Part shown: piece after piece, positions 16,055-23,905 of the stretch | Layout: each line of letters starts with the position of its first letter | Numbering within the stretch: position 1 is the first letter of the stretch | Assembly (NCBI GenBank): GCA_902803135.1 | Contig: CADCPA010000304.1 | Span: 1-39,273 of the forward strand | DNA length: 39,273 bases | Direction: 5' to 3' | DNA from: an uncultured bacterium | GTDB lineage: Bacteria > Verrucomicrobiota > Kiritimatiellia > RFP12 > UBA1067 | Notes under the pieces: generated by a model | The model's input: only the letters and a program-made list of their open reading frames with translations | The model's database searches: none | Told to the model about the DNA's origin: nothing | Translations under genes and position numbers: made by a program

Positions 16055-16081
16055 TTTCCGAATCCCTCCAAATAGCAGACA

Positions 16082-16113
16082 AGAGGCGGAACGGGCATCG
16101 CCCTTCCGCCTCT
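16082..16113 (-). terminator. strong hairpin between barrel gene and upp
   Basis: AGAGGCGGAA (16082-16091) pairs perfectly with TTCCGCCTCT (16104-16113). Inside, GGGC (16093-16096) pairs with GCCC (16100-16103) around ATC, with one bulged base. On the minus strand it is followed by TGTCTGCTATTT, not a clean T run. It probably ends much of the barrel-gene transcript. No good promoter is seen between it and upp, so some readthrough is likely. Confidence 0.6.
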
Positions 16114-16153
16114 CGTCCGATTTGATCTTCAACGCTTCACGCGCAGCTTCCGT

Positions 16154-17071
16154 TTAGAATTTGACCGTGATGCCGAGACCGCCCCAGGCGAAGTCCTTGT
16201 ACTTGCCGTAGGCCGGGCCGCTCGCGTAGTCGGCCGCATCGCGCATGTCGCCGTCAAGCGTCGTGCAGGACGCCACCTTCGCGAAGAAGCCGAAGTGGTC
16301 GGAGATCTGATAGTCGAAGTCGAGCTCGAGCACCATCGTCGCGAGGCAGGAGTTGATCTTCTCGCCCTCGGGCGTGTAGCCGAAGTTGGGGAAGCACCAG
16401 CCGTAGTTGCGGTTGCGCCACACGAACGTCGCGCTCGGCGTGATCGTGAGGTTCTTCAGGAAGTCCTGGCGGTCGGCGAACGCGAGCGTGCGCTTCACAC
16501 CGAACTGGAGGAGGTTTCCGTCGCTCTCGTGGTACTCGTGCACGACGTTGATGAACGGCGTCAGGTACGGGTTCTGGAGCTCGAAGTAGTGGTTCCAGTC
16601 CATCGTCGTGTGGATCGACCCCCACAGATGGTCATGGCGGCGGTGGGGATAGTAGTACCACACGAACGTCGTGCGGTAGGCAAGCGCCCACTTCTCGTCG
16701 TCGTCAAAGTAGAACTTGTAGTCGAAGTGGAGGTTGGGATCGTACTCGTTGAACGCCTTGCCGAGCGAACTGCGACGCTTGTCGGTGAGATCCGTGTTCG
16801 ACCAGCAGCCGATGCCGAGCGAGAGATTGTCGATGAGATTGACGTTGGCTTCGAGATAGCCCTGCATCGTCGGCTGCGAGTTCACGAGCGAACCGTAGAG
16901 CTGATAGCCGGAATAGATGCCGTAGTTGCCGAAGCCCCACACGATGGGGTCGTCGCTTTCTTCAATCTGGGGCACTTCCTTCTGGGGAGCGGGCGCTTCG
17001 GCCTTTTCGGCCTCCGCCGCAAACACAGTACCAGCCGCGAAGAACGCAGCAGCGATCATCAGCTTTTTCAT
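16154..17071 (-). CDS. putative outer-membrane beta-barrel protein
   Basis: The 305-residue protein has a Sec signal (MKKLMIAAAFFAAGTVFA|AEA), then an acidic Pro/Glu spacer, then alternating polar/aromatic strands rich in Tyr, Trp and Phe to the C-terminus GGLGITVKF. A terminal Phe is typical of outer-membrane barrels. The first strands (YGIYSGYQLYGSLVNSQPT) resemble TorF-type putative porins, by memory only. The ATG at 17069-17071 has AAGGAAA and a TTGAAA-17-TAGAAT promoter. It lies at the head of the nucleobase salvage directon, so an outer-membrane pore for that pathway is possible, but nothing in the sequence fixes a substrate. Confidence 0.75.
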   Translation of the reverse strand: MKKLMIAAAFFAAGTVFAAEAEKAEAPAPQKEVPQIEESDDPIVWGFGNYGIYSGYQLYGSLVNSQPTMQGYLEANVNLIDNLSLGIGCWSNTDLTDKRRSSLGKAFNEYDPNLHFDYKFYFDDDEKWALAYRTTFVWYYYPHRRHDHLWGSIHTTMDWNHYFELQNPYLTPFINVVHEYHESDGNLLQFGVKRTLAFADRQDFLKNLTITPSATFVWRNRNYGWCFPNFGYTPEGEKINSCLATMVLELDFDYQISDHFGFFAKVASCTTLDGDMRDAADYASGPAYGKYKDFAWGGLGITVKF

Positions 17072-17108
17072 GTTTTTCCTTTTTTGAAGTTAAAGTGAAA
17101 ACGCCAAT

Positions 17109-17137
17109 ATTCTATCATAACGTCCAAGAGGTTTCAA
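17109..17137 (-). promoter_or_regulatory. promoter for the barrel gene
   Basis: On the minus strand TTGAAA (17137-17132), 17 bp, then TAGAAT (17114-17109). The predicted start near 17102 gives a leader of about 30 nt to the ATG at 17071. It is the strongest promoter seen at the head of the 3-17 kb directon. Confidence 0.65.
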
Positions 17138-17587
17138 GCCCCCAGATGGCGTCGATGCGGCGAGCCAGGGTGAGGGGGCGAGAAGGAGCAGGTCGCGGAG
17201 GAAGGCGGGGATCGGGCTGGAGGAAGACGTGCCGCCACTACCGCGATTTCATACGCTCCGAAATCTCATTCTCGTACTTCGCCCGTCACCCCCGCGAGCA
17301 TGTTGACGTCCTCCACCCGCTCCGGGTCCGTCAGCGCATCCAGCCGCTCCATGAGCGCAGTCGCACTCCCCCCACGCCTTTCACAACCTCCAGCCACACG
17401 GCCCTCGCCCGCACCACCGCCAGCTCCGGCACCGGCGACCTTGAAATGCCTGATTTCCGCTGCATGGCGGGATGATACCGCAGGGGAAGGCGGAAGGCAA
17501 ACTGAAAATGAGATTACGGTGAGTATGAAATCTCATGGCGGAGCAGATGGCGTGGTAGTGCGTCGAAGGTGCCGGTGAATTGCGTAG
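17138..17587. other. gene-poor spacer, mostly degraded sequence
   Basis: No intact gene is seen between the barrel-gene promoter and the transposase remnant. The stretch has purine-rich tracts (17160-17225), a decayed minus-strand reading frame (17238-17352) and short related segments around 17246 and 17523 (GATTTCATA and TATGAAATC, an inverted pair; AAATCTCAT occurs at both). It reads as decayed accessory DNA. Confidence 0.5.
17238..17352 (-). pseudogene. possible decayed C-terminal coding fragment
   Basis: On the minus strand an ATG at 17352 opens MERLDALTDPERVEDVNM and runs to LAGVTG. A one-base shift then continues in another frame as AKYENEISERMKSR and a TAG at 17238-17240. The two halves together read like the natural end of a protein interrupted by a frameshift. 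I do not recognise the family, and chance cannot be excluded at this length. Confidence 0.25.
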
Positions 17588-17743
17588 ATGCGCCCCGTCG
17601 CCCAGACGGCGGCGGAACACAAGGTCGTCAGCCGCGCGTTCTCGCCGAAGAGCCACGTCACGGCGATGCTCTACTGCCAGGTCGCGAAGACCGAGTCGCT
17701 CAACTTCATCTGCGATGTCGCGCAGGTGAACGAGACGCTCTGA
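17588..17743 (+). pseudogene. remnant of IS4-type transposase N-terminus (DUF4372-like)
   Basis: A 51-codon frame contains AFSPKSHVTAMLYCQVAKTE followed by SLNFICD. This strongly recalls the N-terminal region of IS4-family transposases with a DUF4372 domain, where a 'FSPWSHV..LLYCQL....SLN.ICD' pattern is usual. After ICDVAQVNETL it stops (TGA 17741-17743) and none of the catalytic DDE region follows, so it is a fragment. No terminal inverted repeats of a full insertion sequence are visible. The match is from memory of the family. Confidence 0.5.
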
Positions 17744-17830
17744 ACGTCGATAATGGGACGACAGCGACCAAATTTCAGATGCCGCGTGGCCGGACGGCGA
17801 GGAACGGGCCGGAGGAGGACAGGCCGCAGA

Positions 17831-17926
17831 AATGTTGCCATTGTTGCCAGTATCCAATTCCAGTGGCCAATACCCAATTGAAATTGGCAACATTGGAATT
17901 GGCAACCCTTCCACACTGGCAACATT
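17831..17926. repeat. composite imperfect inverted repeat bounded by AATGTTGCCA/TGGCAACATT
   Basis: AATGTTGCCA (17831-17840) is the exact reverse complement of TGGCAACATT (17917-17926). Between them lie several GTTGCC/GGCAAC and CCAAT/ATTGG units arranged with approximate dyad symmetry around 17880 (CCCAATTG then AAATTGG). The 96-bp block could fold as a cruciform. It lies between the transposase remnant and a possible small ORF, whose stop codon shares its edge. Confidence 0.75.
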
Positions 17927-18030
17927 CATGCCCCAACGCAGGGCCGTCGGCGGCTGCGCAATGCGGCAACGACCGCCGCCGCAGTCAGCAGCACAGTCCC
18001 ACAGACAATCACCGTTATCCGTCTATTCAT
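17926..18030 (-). CDS. possible 34-residue single-pass membrane peptide
   Basis: From the ATG at 18028-18030 the frame reads MNRRITVIVCGTVLLTAAAV, continues with VAALRSRRRPCVGA and stops with TGA at 17926-17928. It has one hydrophobic helix of about 20 residues flanked by Arg on both sides. A weak AAGAAG site precedes the ATG; no promoter was found. The stop overlaps the end of the inverted repeat, which could act as its terminator. The gene may not be real. Confidence 0.3.
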   Translation of the reverse strand: MNRRITVIVCGTVLLTAAAVVAALRSRRRPCVGA

Positions 18031-18174
18031 TTTGCTTCTTAGAGTGCCTCTCGGCATTACATCATCCATCCACACGGCCCCATCATGTCCCGTAAAGTCT
18101 ATCAGCTCCGACTGTCAAACATATACTGTAAAGGTTATATGGAAGGGGCTGACCCTACTACGATCATCGGACTC

Positions 18175-18203
18175 TTGACACGGCCACGGCAATCTGATAC
18201 AAT
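18175..18203 (+). promoter_or_regulatory. consensus sigma70-type promoter of the kinase cluster
   Basis: TTGACA (18175-18180), a 17-bp spacer and TACAAT (18198-18203). Transcription would start near 18210, 22 nt before the ATG at 18232. It rules out the longer in-frame start at 18085. Confidence 0.8.
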
Positions 18204-18231
18204 TTGTGCCAAATCGTTTCACTGGGACCAA

Positions 18232-19383
18232 ATGGCACATACCAAAAAATTCTTTAAGAAGGTCGCGGACCGCATCGAGAAGCTCGACGCGGAGGACCGC
18301 CGTCAGCAATTCGTGGCGCTGGCGGACGAAATCGGTTTCCTCGAATCGGTTTTCAACGCCCTTTCCGAAGGCATCCTCGTCATCGGCAGCGACGGCAAGA
18401 TCCTTTATTCGAACGCACGCGCGGAGCGCCTCGCGGCTTGTCCCTTCTCGCAGGAGCGCGGCAAGCAGATCCGCGACGTCGTGCCGGGCTGGGACTGGGA
18501 CCATCTGCTCAACCCCTCGACCGAGGGCGACGGGTGGAGCCGCACGGCCTCCTGCGAAATCGAACTGGCCTATCCCGAACATCGCATCCTCGAACTCGGC
18601 TCGCTGCCCAACAACGACGCGGTGGTCGTCATCATCCGCGACGTCACGCGCGAACACGCGCAGGCGGAGGACGCGCGCGAGAACGAGCGCACGAGCGCCC
18701 TTCAGGACCTCGCCGCGGGACTCGCCCATGAAATCGGCAACCCGCTCAACGCCCTCTCGCTCAACCTCCAGCTGATGGCGCGCGAATTCCGCCGCGAGGC
18801 CGACCCCGAACGCCGCGAGCGCCTGCTGGCCGACGTCGCCGCGGCGCAGAACGAGATCAAGCGGATTGCGGACATCAACCGCGGCTTTCTCGAGGCGATG
18901 CGCCCCGTGCGCCCGAATCTCATGCCCGGTTCGCTGGCGGATCCCCTGCGCGACACGCTCGCCACCCTCAAGCCGCAGATCGAGGACCGCCGCATCCGCG
19001 TGACGCTCGACCTGCCGCCCGCCCTGCCGCCGGTCGCCCTCGACCGCGCGCAGATGGAACAGGTCTTCTTCAACCTCGCCAAGAACGCCCTCGAGGCGAT
19101 GAAGGACGGCGGCGAGCTGGCGCTGGCCCTCGACGCGAACGACGACGACGTGACCGCCTCCTTCCGCGACACCGGCGGCGGCATGGCGCCCTCCGCCCTC
19201 GCGGCCCTCTTCGAGCCCTACCGCACCACGAAGCCAAAGGGAACCGGCCTCGGGCTCATGCTCTCCCGCCGCATCGTACGCGCCCACGGCGGCGAAATCG
19301 ACGTCGAATCGAAGGAAGGCGCCGGCACGAAGTTCACGGTCCACATCCCCCGCCTCGAAAAACGCGTGAGAAGACTGACATGA
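18232..19383 (+). CDS. soluble PAS-domain sensor histidine kinase (NtrB-like)
   Basis: With the start at 18232 (MAHTKKFFKKVADRI), justified by the promoter just upstream, the protein has 383 residues and no membrane helix. A PAS-like domain covers about 36-140 (FNALSEGILVIGSDGKILYS). The HisKA H-box is LAAGLAHEIGNPLNALSLNL, with His166 as phosphoacceptor. The HATPase domain has an N box in FFNLAKNALEAM, G1 DTGGGM and G2 GTGLGL. It should autophosphorylate and pass phosphate to the NtrC-type regulator encoded next, whose ATG overlaps this stop (ATGA). The cytoplasmic location suggests an internal signal. The Shine-Dalgarno is poor (TGGGACC). Confidence 0.92.
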   Translation: MAHTKKFFKKVADRIEKLDAEDRRQQFVALADEIGFLESVFNALSEGILVIGSDGKILYSNARAERLAACPFSQERGKQIRDVVPGWDWDHLLNPSTEGDGWSRTASCEIELAYPEHRILELGSLPNNDAVVVIIRDVTREHAQAEDARENERTSALQDLAAGLAHEIGNPLNALSLNLQLMAREFRREADPERRERLLADVAAAQNEIKRIADINRGFLEAMRPVRPNLMPGSLADPLRDTLATLKPQIEDRRIRVTLDLPPALPPVALDRAQMEQVFFNLAKNALEAMKDGGELALALDANDDDVTASFRDTGGGMAPSALAALFEPYRTTKPKGTGLGLMLSRRIVRAHGGEIDVESKEGAGTKFTVHIPRLEKRVRRLT

Positions 19384-20741
19384 AACAACATATCCTCATT
19401 GTCGACGACGAGAAAGACACGCGCGACCTGATGGCGCGCGCGCTGGGCGCGGACTACCGGGTGACGACGGCGCCGGACGCCGAGCAGGCCATGAAGGCGC
19501 TCGACGCGGAGCCCGACATCGCCCTGATGCTCTCCGACGTGCGCATGCCCGGCGCCGACGGACTCCAGCTGCTGAAGGCCGCCAAGGCGAAGCACCCGCG
19601 TCTGCTCTGCATCCTCCTCACGGCGTTCGGCACGGTGGACCAGGCCGTCGCCGCCATGAAGGACGGCGCCGAGGATTTCATCATGAAGCCCGTGGACCTC
19701 GACCAGCTGGACCTGCGCGTCGCCAAGACCCTCAAGACCGGCGCCCTCGAAAACGAGGTCGACCTGCTGCGCCGCCAACTCGACGAAAAGTTCGGCCTTG
19801 AGAACATGATCGGCTCCTCCGTCGCGATGAAACGCGTCTTCGACAAGGTCCGCCGCGCCGCCCCCTCGTCCGCCACGGTTCTCCTCCAGGGCCCCAACGG
19901 CACGGGCAAGGATCTCGTCGCCCACGCCCTTCACAATCTTTCACCCCGCAGCAAAGGCCCCTTCATCGCCGTCAACTGCGGCGCCATTGCCGAGAATCTC
20001 ATCGAAAGCGAACTCTTCGGCCATGAGAAGGGATCGTTCTCCGGCGCGATCAGCCAGCACATCGGCGCCTTTGAGGCGGCCAACCACGGCACGATCTTCC
20101 TCGACGAAATCGGCGAACTGCCGATGCCGATGCAGGTCAAGCTGCTGCGCGTCCTGGAAAACCGCAGCTTCATGCGCGTGGGCGGCTCGAAGACGGTCGA
20201 CGTGGACATCCGCGTCGTGGCGGCGACCAACCGCGACTTGAAGGCGCTGGTCGAAAAGGGACTCTTCCGCGAAGACCTCTTCTACCGTCTGAACGTGGTG
20301 GACATCTATCTGCCCGCCTTGAAGGACCGCCGCGAAGACATTCCCCTGCTCGCCGCGAAGTTCATCCGCGAACTCTCGGAAAAGAACGGACGCGCCATCA
20401 ACGGCATCACTCCCGCCGCGATGAAGCTGCTCGAGGCCTACGACTGGCCCGGCAACGTGCGCGAACTGCGCAACACGATCGAGAAGATGGTCGTGCTCGC
20501 CGTCGCCGACACGACGCTCGACGTCGCCGACGTGCCCGAGGAACTTCAAGCCCCCGCCGCCGCATCGACGAAACTCTCCGCGGCCGTCACCCTGATGGAA
20601 AACGAAAAGGCCCAGATCCTCGCCGTGCTGCAGGAATGCAACGGCAACCGGTCCGAAGCCGCCCGCCGTCTGGGCATCGCCCGCCGCACGCTTTACCGGA
20701 AACTTGACGAATATAAAAACGAAGGAGTTGACGTTCCATGA
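19380..20741 (+). CDS. NtrC-family sigma54-dependent response regulator
   Basis: Three domains in 453 residues: receiver (1-120) with the DD pair at 9-10, phosphoacceptor Asp53 in LSDVRMPG and Lys103; AAA+ ATPase (about 140-375) with Walker A GPNGTGKD (171-178) and Walker B GTIFLDEIGELP (237-248); C-terminal Fis-type helix-turn-helix (about 410-450, NRSEAARRLGIARRTLYRKL). The sigma54-contact loop, usually GAFTGA, reads GSFSGA (218-223), a conservative change. Walker A has GPNGTGK instead of the usual GESGTGK. It would activate sigma54 promoters when phosphorylated by the upstream kinase. Both ends overlap neighbours by ATGA, so the cluster is translationally coupled. Confidence 0.95.
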   Translation: MKQHILIVDDEKDTRDLMARALGADYRVTTAPDAEQAMKALDAEPDIALMLSDVRMPGADGLQLLKAAKAKHPRLLCILLTAFGTVDQAVAAMKDGAEDFIMKPVDLDQLDLRVAKTLKTGALENEVDLLRRQLDEKFGLENMIGSSVAMKRVFDKVRRAAPSSATVLLQGPNGTGKDLVAHALHNLSPRSKGPFIAVNCGAIAENLIESELFGHEKGSFSGAISQHIGAFEAANHGTIFLDEIGELPMPMQVKLLRVLENRSFMRVGGSKTVDVDIRVVAATNRDLKALVEKGLFREDLFYRLNVVDIYLPALKDRREDIPLLAAKFIRELSEKNGRAINGITPAAMKLLEAYDWPGNVRELRNTIEKMVVLAVADTTLDVADVPEELQAPAAASTKLSAAVTLMENEKAQILAVLQECNGNRSEAARRLGIARRTLYRKLDEYKNEGVDVP

Positions 20742-21352
20742 ACCGCATCCGCCTGCCATTCGCCGCCATCCTCGCCGCCCTCGCCACGCTGGTTCTGCCG
20801 GTTCGCGCCGAGCCGGTCATCCAGAAGACCGTCTGTCCGGCCTGCCATGGCAAGAAGTCGCTCTCGCTGACCCCGCCGAACCTCGGCCAGTATGACGGCG
20901 AGATCGGCGTGACGCCGGGCCGCCCCTTCACGACGCACCGCTTCGACGTGAAGTACAAGACGTGCCCTCTCTGCGACGGCCTCGGTTTCCATGAGACCTA
21001 TCGTCTCACCGTGAAGCCGCCGGCGGACGCGGCCGACCTCGACCCCTGCCCCGACTGCCGCTGGGCCGGCGTGACCGCCTGCCGCAAGTGCAAGGGCTCG
21101 GGCTACCTGACCTGCGCCAAATGCCAGTCGGGCGGTGCCGGCAAGGACGGCAAACCGGGCTGGATCGTCACCCAGAAGTCGACGACGACCGGCATGCGTT
21201 CCGCGATGAAGCATTCGAAGATGCTCGTGACGCCCTGCGGCACCTGTTCGGGCATCGGACGCATCGTCTGCCCCGACTGCGCCGGCAGGGGCGGTGTTCT
21301 CTGCCGTAAATGCAAAGGGGACGGCGGCGTGCCGAAAAAGGAGAAGCGGTAA
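20738..21352 (+). CDS. exported CxxC-rich (DnaJ zinc-finger-like) protein
   Basis: The 204-residue protein has a signal peptide (MNRIRLPFAAILAALATLVL, cleavage near VRA|EP) and eight CxxC pairs: CPAC, CPLC, CPDC, CRKC, CAKC, CGTC, CPDC, CRKC. Several are followed by xGxG as in the DnaJ central zinc finger (CRKCKGSG, CPDCAGRG). No J domain or peptide-binding domain is present. It may bind zinc, or form a structural or redox scaffold outside the cytoplasm. The start overlaps the NtrC stop (ATGA) and the TAA at 21350-21352 overlaps the next ATG (TAATG). Being locked between a sigma54 activator and a Ser/Thr kinase suggests a dedicated role in that signalling unit, which I cannot define. Confidence 0.85.
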   Translation: MNRIRLPFAAILAALATLVLPVRAEPVIQKTVCPACHGKKSLSLTPPNLGQYDGEIGVTPGRPFTTHRFDVKYKTCPLCDGLGFHETYRLTVKPPADAADLDPCPDCRWAGVTACRKCKGSGYLTCAKCQSGGAGKDGKPGWIVTQKSTTTGMRSAMKHSKMLVTPCGTCSGIGRIVCPDCAGRGGVLCRKCKGDGGVPKKEKR

Positions 21353-22467
21353 TGGCGGCAGCACCTGAAAACGGGAACGAGAACAAGTCGCCCGAGCCGG
21401 CCGAACCGACCGCAGTTCCCCATCGCCGCTACCGGTTCGCCAAGCGGCGCCGTACGACGCTGAAACCGACTATCGAGATTTCCGCGGCGCCAATCGACGT
21501 CGCGCATCCTGTCGACCCGAGTCCGGACGACGTCCAGCAGACGCGCGTGATGAAGAAGATCCGGCCCGTCTCCCTCGAGACGCCGCCGAATCTCCCCTTC
21601 CTCCGCTTCGACGCCATCGCCGGCCGCGGCGGCATGGCCGTCGTCTGGCGCGCCTGGCACAAGGAGCTCAAGCGCTATGTGGCGGTCAAGGTGCTCGACG
21701 AACGGTTTACCTCCTCCGCGCAGGACATCCGCCAGTTCATGTCGGAGGTCCGCACAATGACGGACCTCCACCACCAGGGCATCGTACAGGGCTACGGCGC
21801 GGACTGCGTGGACGGCCGCTACTATCTCATCATGGACTACGTCGACGGCTATACCTTCGGCTCCCTGATGAACCGCAAGTCACGCATCTCCGAAGCGGAC
21901 GGCATCATCATCTGCGAATCCGTCGCGGATGCGATGAAATACGCCTGGGATCTCTTCCAGACCGTCCACTGCGATCTGAAGCCCGAGAACATCATGGTCG
22001 ACCGCGACGGCACCGTCAAGGTCATGGACCTCGGCCTCTGCCAGTCCACCGCCGCCATCCGCAGCCAGGAAACCGCCGACGAAGTCATCGGCACGCCCGC
22101 CTACATCAGCCCCGAGCAGATCTACGGCGACCGCGAACTCGACTGCCGGGCGGACATCTACTGCCTCGGCGCGACCCTCTACCACCTGACGACGGGCCGC
22201 ATGCTGTTCCCCTATTCGGACAACGACGACATCCTGCGCGCCCACGTGGACCCGAAGATCCAGGCGCTGGACCCGCGCGTGAATGCGCCGGATCTCTCGC
22301 TCGGCTTCGTCCGCCTGATCGCGGGCATGCTCGTGAAAGATCCTGAATGGCGCTACCAGACCTGGGACGACGTCTACGACGACGCGAAGGACGTCGAGGA
22401 GGGACGGCCCATTCCGCCCCTTCCCCCCGAAGCCATCTCCTCCGTCCACGTCGACGAAGCCGAGTAG
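21352..22467 (+). CDS. serine/threonine protein kinase (Hanks type)
   Basis: Start at the ATG 21352-21354, with AAGGAG 8 nt upstream. The product has 371 residues and no membrane helix. Residues 1-80 are a basic, Pro-rich tail. The kinase domain (about 84-350) has a Gly loop GRGGMAVVW (91-99), Lys113 in VAVKVL, Glu132, catalytic HCDLKPEN (206-213, Asp208), DLG in place of DFG (226-228), and SPEQIYG as the APE motif. HRD is changed to HCD, which occurs in some bacterial kinases, and the essential Asp and Lys remain, so activity is expected. It is the last gene of the kinase-regulator cluster. Targets are unknown; PASTA or other sensor domains are absent. Confidence 0.93.
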   Translation: MAAAPENGNENKSPEPAEPTAVPHRRYRFAKRRRTTLKPTIEISAAPIDVAHPVDPSPDDVQQTRVMKKIRPVSLETPPNLPFLRFDAIAGRGGMAVVWRAWHKELKRYVAVKVLDERFTSSAQDIRQFMSEVRTMTDLHHQGIVQGYGADCVDGRYYLIMDYVDGYTFGSLMNRKSRISEADGIIICESVADAMKYAWDLFQTVHCDLKPENIMVDRDGTVKVMDLGLCQSTAAIRSQETADEVIGTPAYISPEQIYGDRELDCRADIYCLGATLYHLTTGRMLFPYSDNDDILRAHVDPKIQALDPRVNAPDLSLGFVRLIAGMLVKDPEWRYQTWDDVYDDAKDVEEGRPIPPLPPEAISSVHVDEAE

Positions 22468-22486
22468 GCGGCCGGTGGCCGGCGCC
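22467..22486. terminator. weak hairpin between convergent genes
   Basis: GCCGG (22471-22475), TGG, CCGGC (22479-22483), extended by GGC/GCC with one bulge, lies in the 54-bp gap between the kinase gene and the convergent phosphoesterase gene. It lacks a T run on either side, so termination here is only suggested by position. Confidence 0.3.
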
Positions 22487-22521
22487 CCTCTGGACGCCGA
22501 CCGCCGAAGATCGCCCGCCGT

Positions 22522-23853
22522 CTACGCCCGACGCGGCTTGAACGTGTGTTCGGCCTGCACCTTGCCCGTACGCAGATTGTGCACGACGACCTTGAGAAGC
22601 CCGTTCGCGACCCGGCCCTCGATGACGGTCGGGAAGTCGCCCGGGTTCTTGTCTCCGTCCGGAAGCGAGCAACCGCCGCCCGTGATCTGCGCCCAGGCGC
22701 GCGTCGCATCCGGCGCGTCGAAATGGTAGCGGTGCTGGTGCGCGGTGACGAGGAGCTGCACGCGATGCTTCTGCAGGAGCGGACTCCACAGCTCGCCGCA
22801 CTCGCGCGACCAGTGCGCGAAATCGTCCGGATCGATGACGACGCCGTCGTGCGGATAGGGCCCGTAGGATTTGTCGCAGTAGATCGGAATGTGGCAGAAC
22901 GCGACGACAAACGGCGCCTGCGCAATCTCCGGCCGCGCGAACTGGCGCTCGAACCAGCCGACCTGCGCCTTGCGCGCAGGCGAGAAATTCGCGACGCCCG
23001 CCCATTTCGGATGGGCGTCGGGCTTGTCTTCGCCGGTGTCGAGGCCGATCAGCGCGAGATCGCCCACACGCACCGCAAAGTTGCGCGTCAAGGGCCAGTC
23101 TTCCGGCGCCCGCTCGGTCGGCAGACGATCGAACACGACCTCGCCGAGGCGGGACATGAAACGTCCGCGGAAATCATGGTTGCCGTCATTGAAGAGAACG
23201 GGCATCTCCGCACTCCACGCCGGCGTGGACACCGGCGGCGTGACAAACGCGTCGAGCGCCGTCGCCTTCGTCTCCGTCGTGTTCGTCGCGTCCCCGTTCC
23301 AGAGGACGACGGACGGCTTCAGCTCATGGAGCTTCTTCACCACCCTCTCGAAAACGGGCCAGCGCATGTGCGTGTCGTTCATCACGGCGAAATGCGACGC
23401 GGCCGCGACGCCCAGCGTCGTGAAGGAATGGATCTTGCCGAAGACCGGCTTGCCCACCTTGAGGTCGTAGGCGTTCTTGTACTTGAGATAGGGCGTCGTA
23501 CGCGTGCGGTACCAGTAGCGCGTCGCGGGCTTGAGCCCGGTGAGGCGCACCTGCAGCGCCTCCTCGTCGAGCTGCGCGAGCCCCAGCCCCGTGCCGCTGC
23601 GGTACAGGACGGGATTCTTGAAATCCGCCGTCTCGGAAACCTCGACCTCGCCGTGCGCGAGCCTGTTCACGCGCCACACGACGCCCATCGTCGTCTCGCC
23701 CGGCGCCTGCAGCACCGGCTCGGATGCCGTGAACGGCGCGTCCTTGGCCTCGGCGGCCACGCGTGCGGGCTTCGCGGCGTCTTCGGCCCCCGCCGCCGCC
23801 GCCGCCGCAAACAACGCCGAAGCGCCCAGAAATCCCCGTCGATTCACTTCCAT
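22522..23853 (-). CDS. exported metallophosphoesterase (purple acid phosphatase-like)
   Basis: The start is the ATG at 23851-23853 (MEVNRRGFLGASALF), with AGGAGGG 6 nt upstream. The N-terminus is a Tat-type signal (NRRGFLGA, Ala-rich helix, cleavage near AGA). A fibronectin-III-like domain follows (about 45-150), as in purple acid phosphatases. The calcineurin-type domain has the metal motifs NDTHM, WNGDATN, NDGNHDF, FCHIPIY and TAHQHRYH. It should hydrolyse phosphomonoesters or diesters outside the cytoplasm; 443 residues. It is last in a minus-strand run with the lactonase-like gene 52 nt upstream. The substrate is not predictable. Confidence 0.9.
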   Translation of the reverse strand: MEVNRRGFLGASALFAAAAAAGAEDAAKPARVAAEAKDAPFTASEPVLQAPGETTMGVVWRVNRLAHGEVEVSETADFKNPVLYRSGTGLGLAQLDEEALQVRLTGLKPATRYWYRTRTTPYLKYKNAYDLKVGKPVFGKIHSFTTLGVAAASHFAVMNDTHMRWPVFERVVKKLHELKPSVVLWNGDATNTTETKATALDAFVTPPVSTPAWSAEMPVLFNDGNHDFRGRFMSRLGEVVFDRLPTERAPEDWPLTRNFAVRVGDLALIGLDTGEDKPDAHPKWAGVANFSPARKAQVGWFERQFARPEIAQAPFVVAFCHIPIYCDKSYGPYPHDGVVIDPDDFAHWSRECGELWSPLLQKHRVQLLVTAHQHRYHFDAPDATRAWAQITGGGCSLPDGDKNPGDFPTVIEGRVANGLLKVVVHNLRTGKVQAEHTFKPRRA

Positions 23854-23905
23854 TTCACACCCTCCTGTCAATTCGGTTGATTAATCGTGTTGAAACCAGT
23901 CTCCC

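Noticed and set aside
14709-16082. 457-codon open frame covering the binding protein and much of upp
   Set aside because: The part upstream of 15431 is an out-of-frame shadow of upp with Arg-rich composition; the lipoprotein signal at 15431 marks the real start.
17831-17926. Integron attC site or CRISPR repeat
   Set aside because: The ends do not fit the attC core sites (RYYYAAC/GTTRRRY), and there are no evenly spaced identical repeats with unique spacers.
18085-18231. Upstream extension of the histidine kinase
   Set aside because: The consensus promoter at 18175-18203 lies inside it, so transcription would begin downstream of the longer start; the extension has no conserved domain.
17072-18231. 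tRNA or other RNA gene in the large spacer
   Set aside because: I found no cloverleaf with a T-loop consensus or any recognisable structured RNA apart from the inverted repeat.
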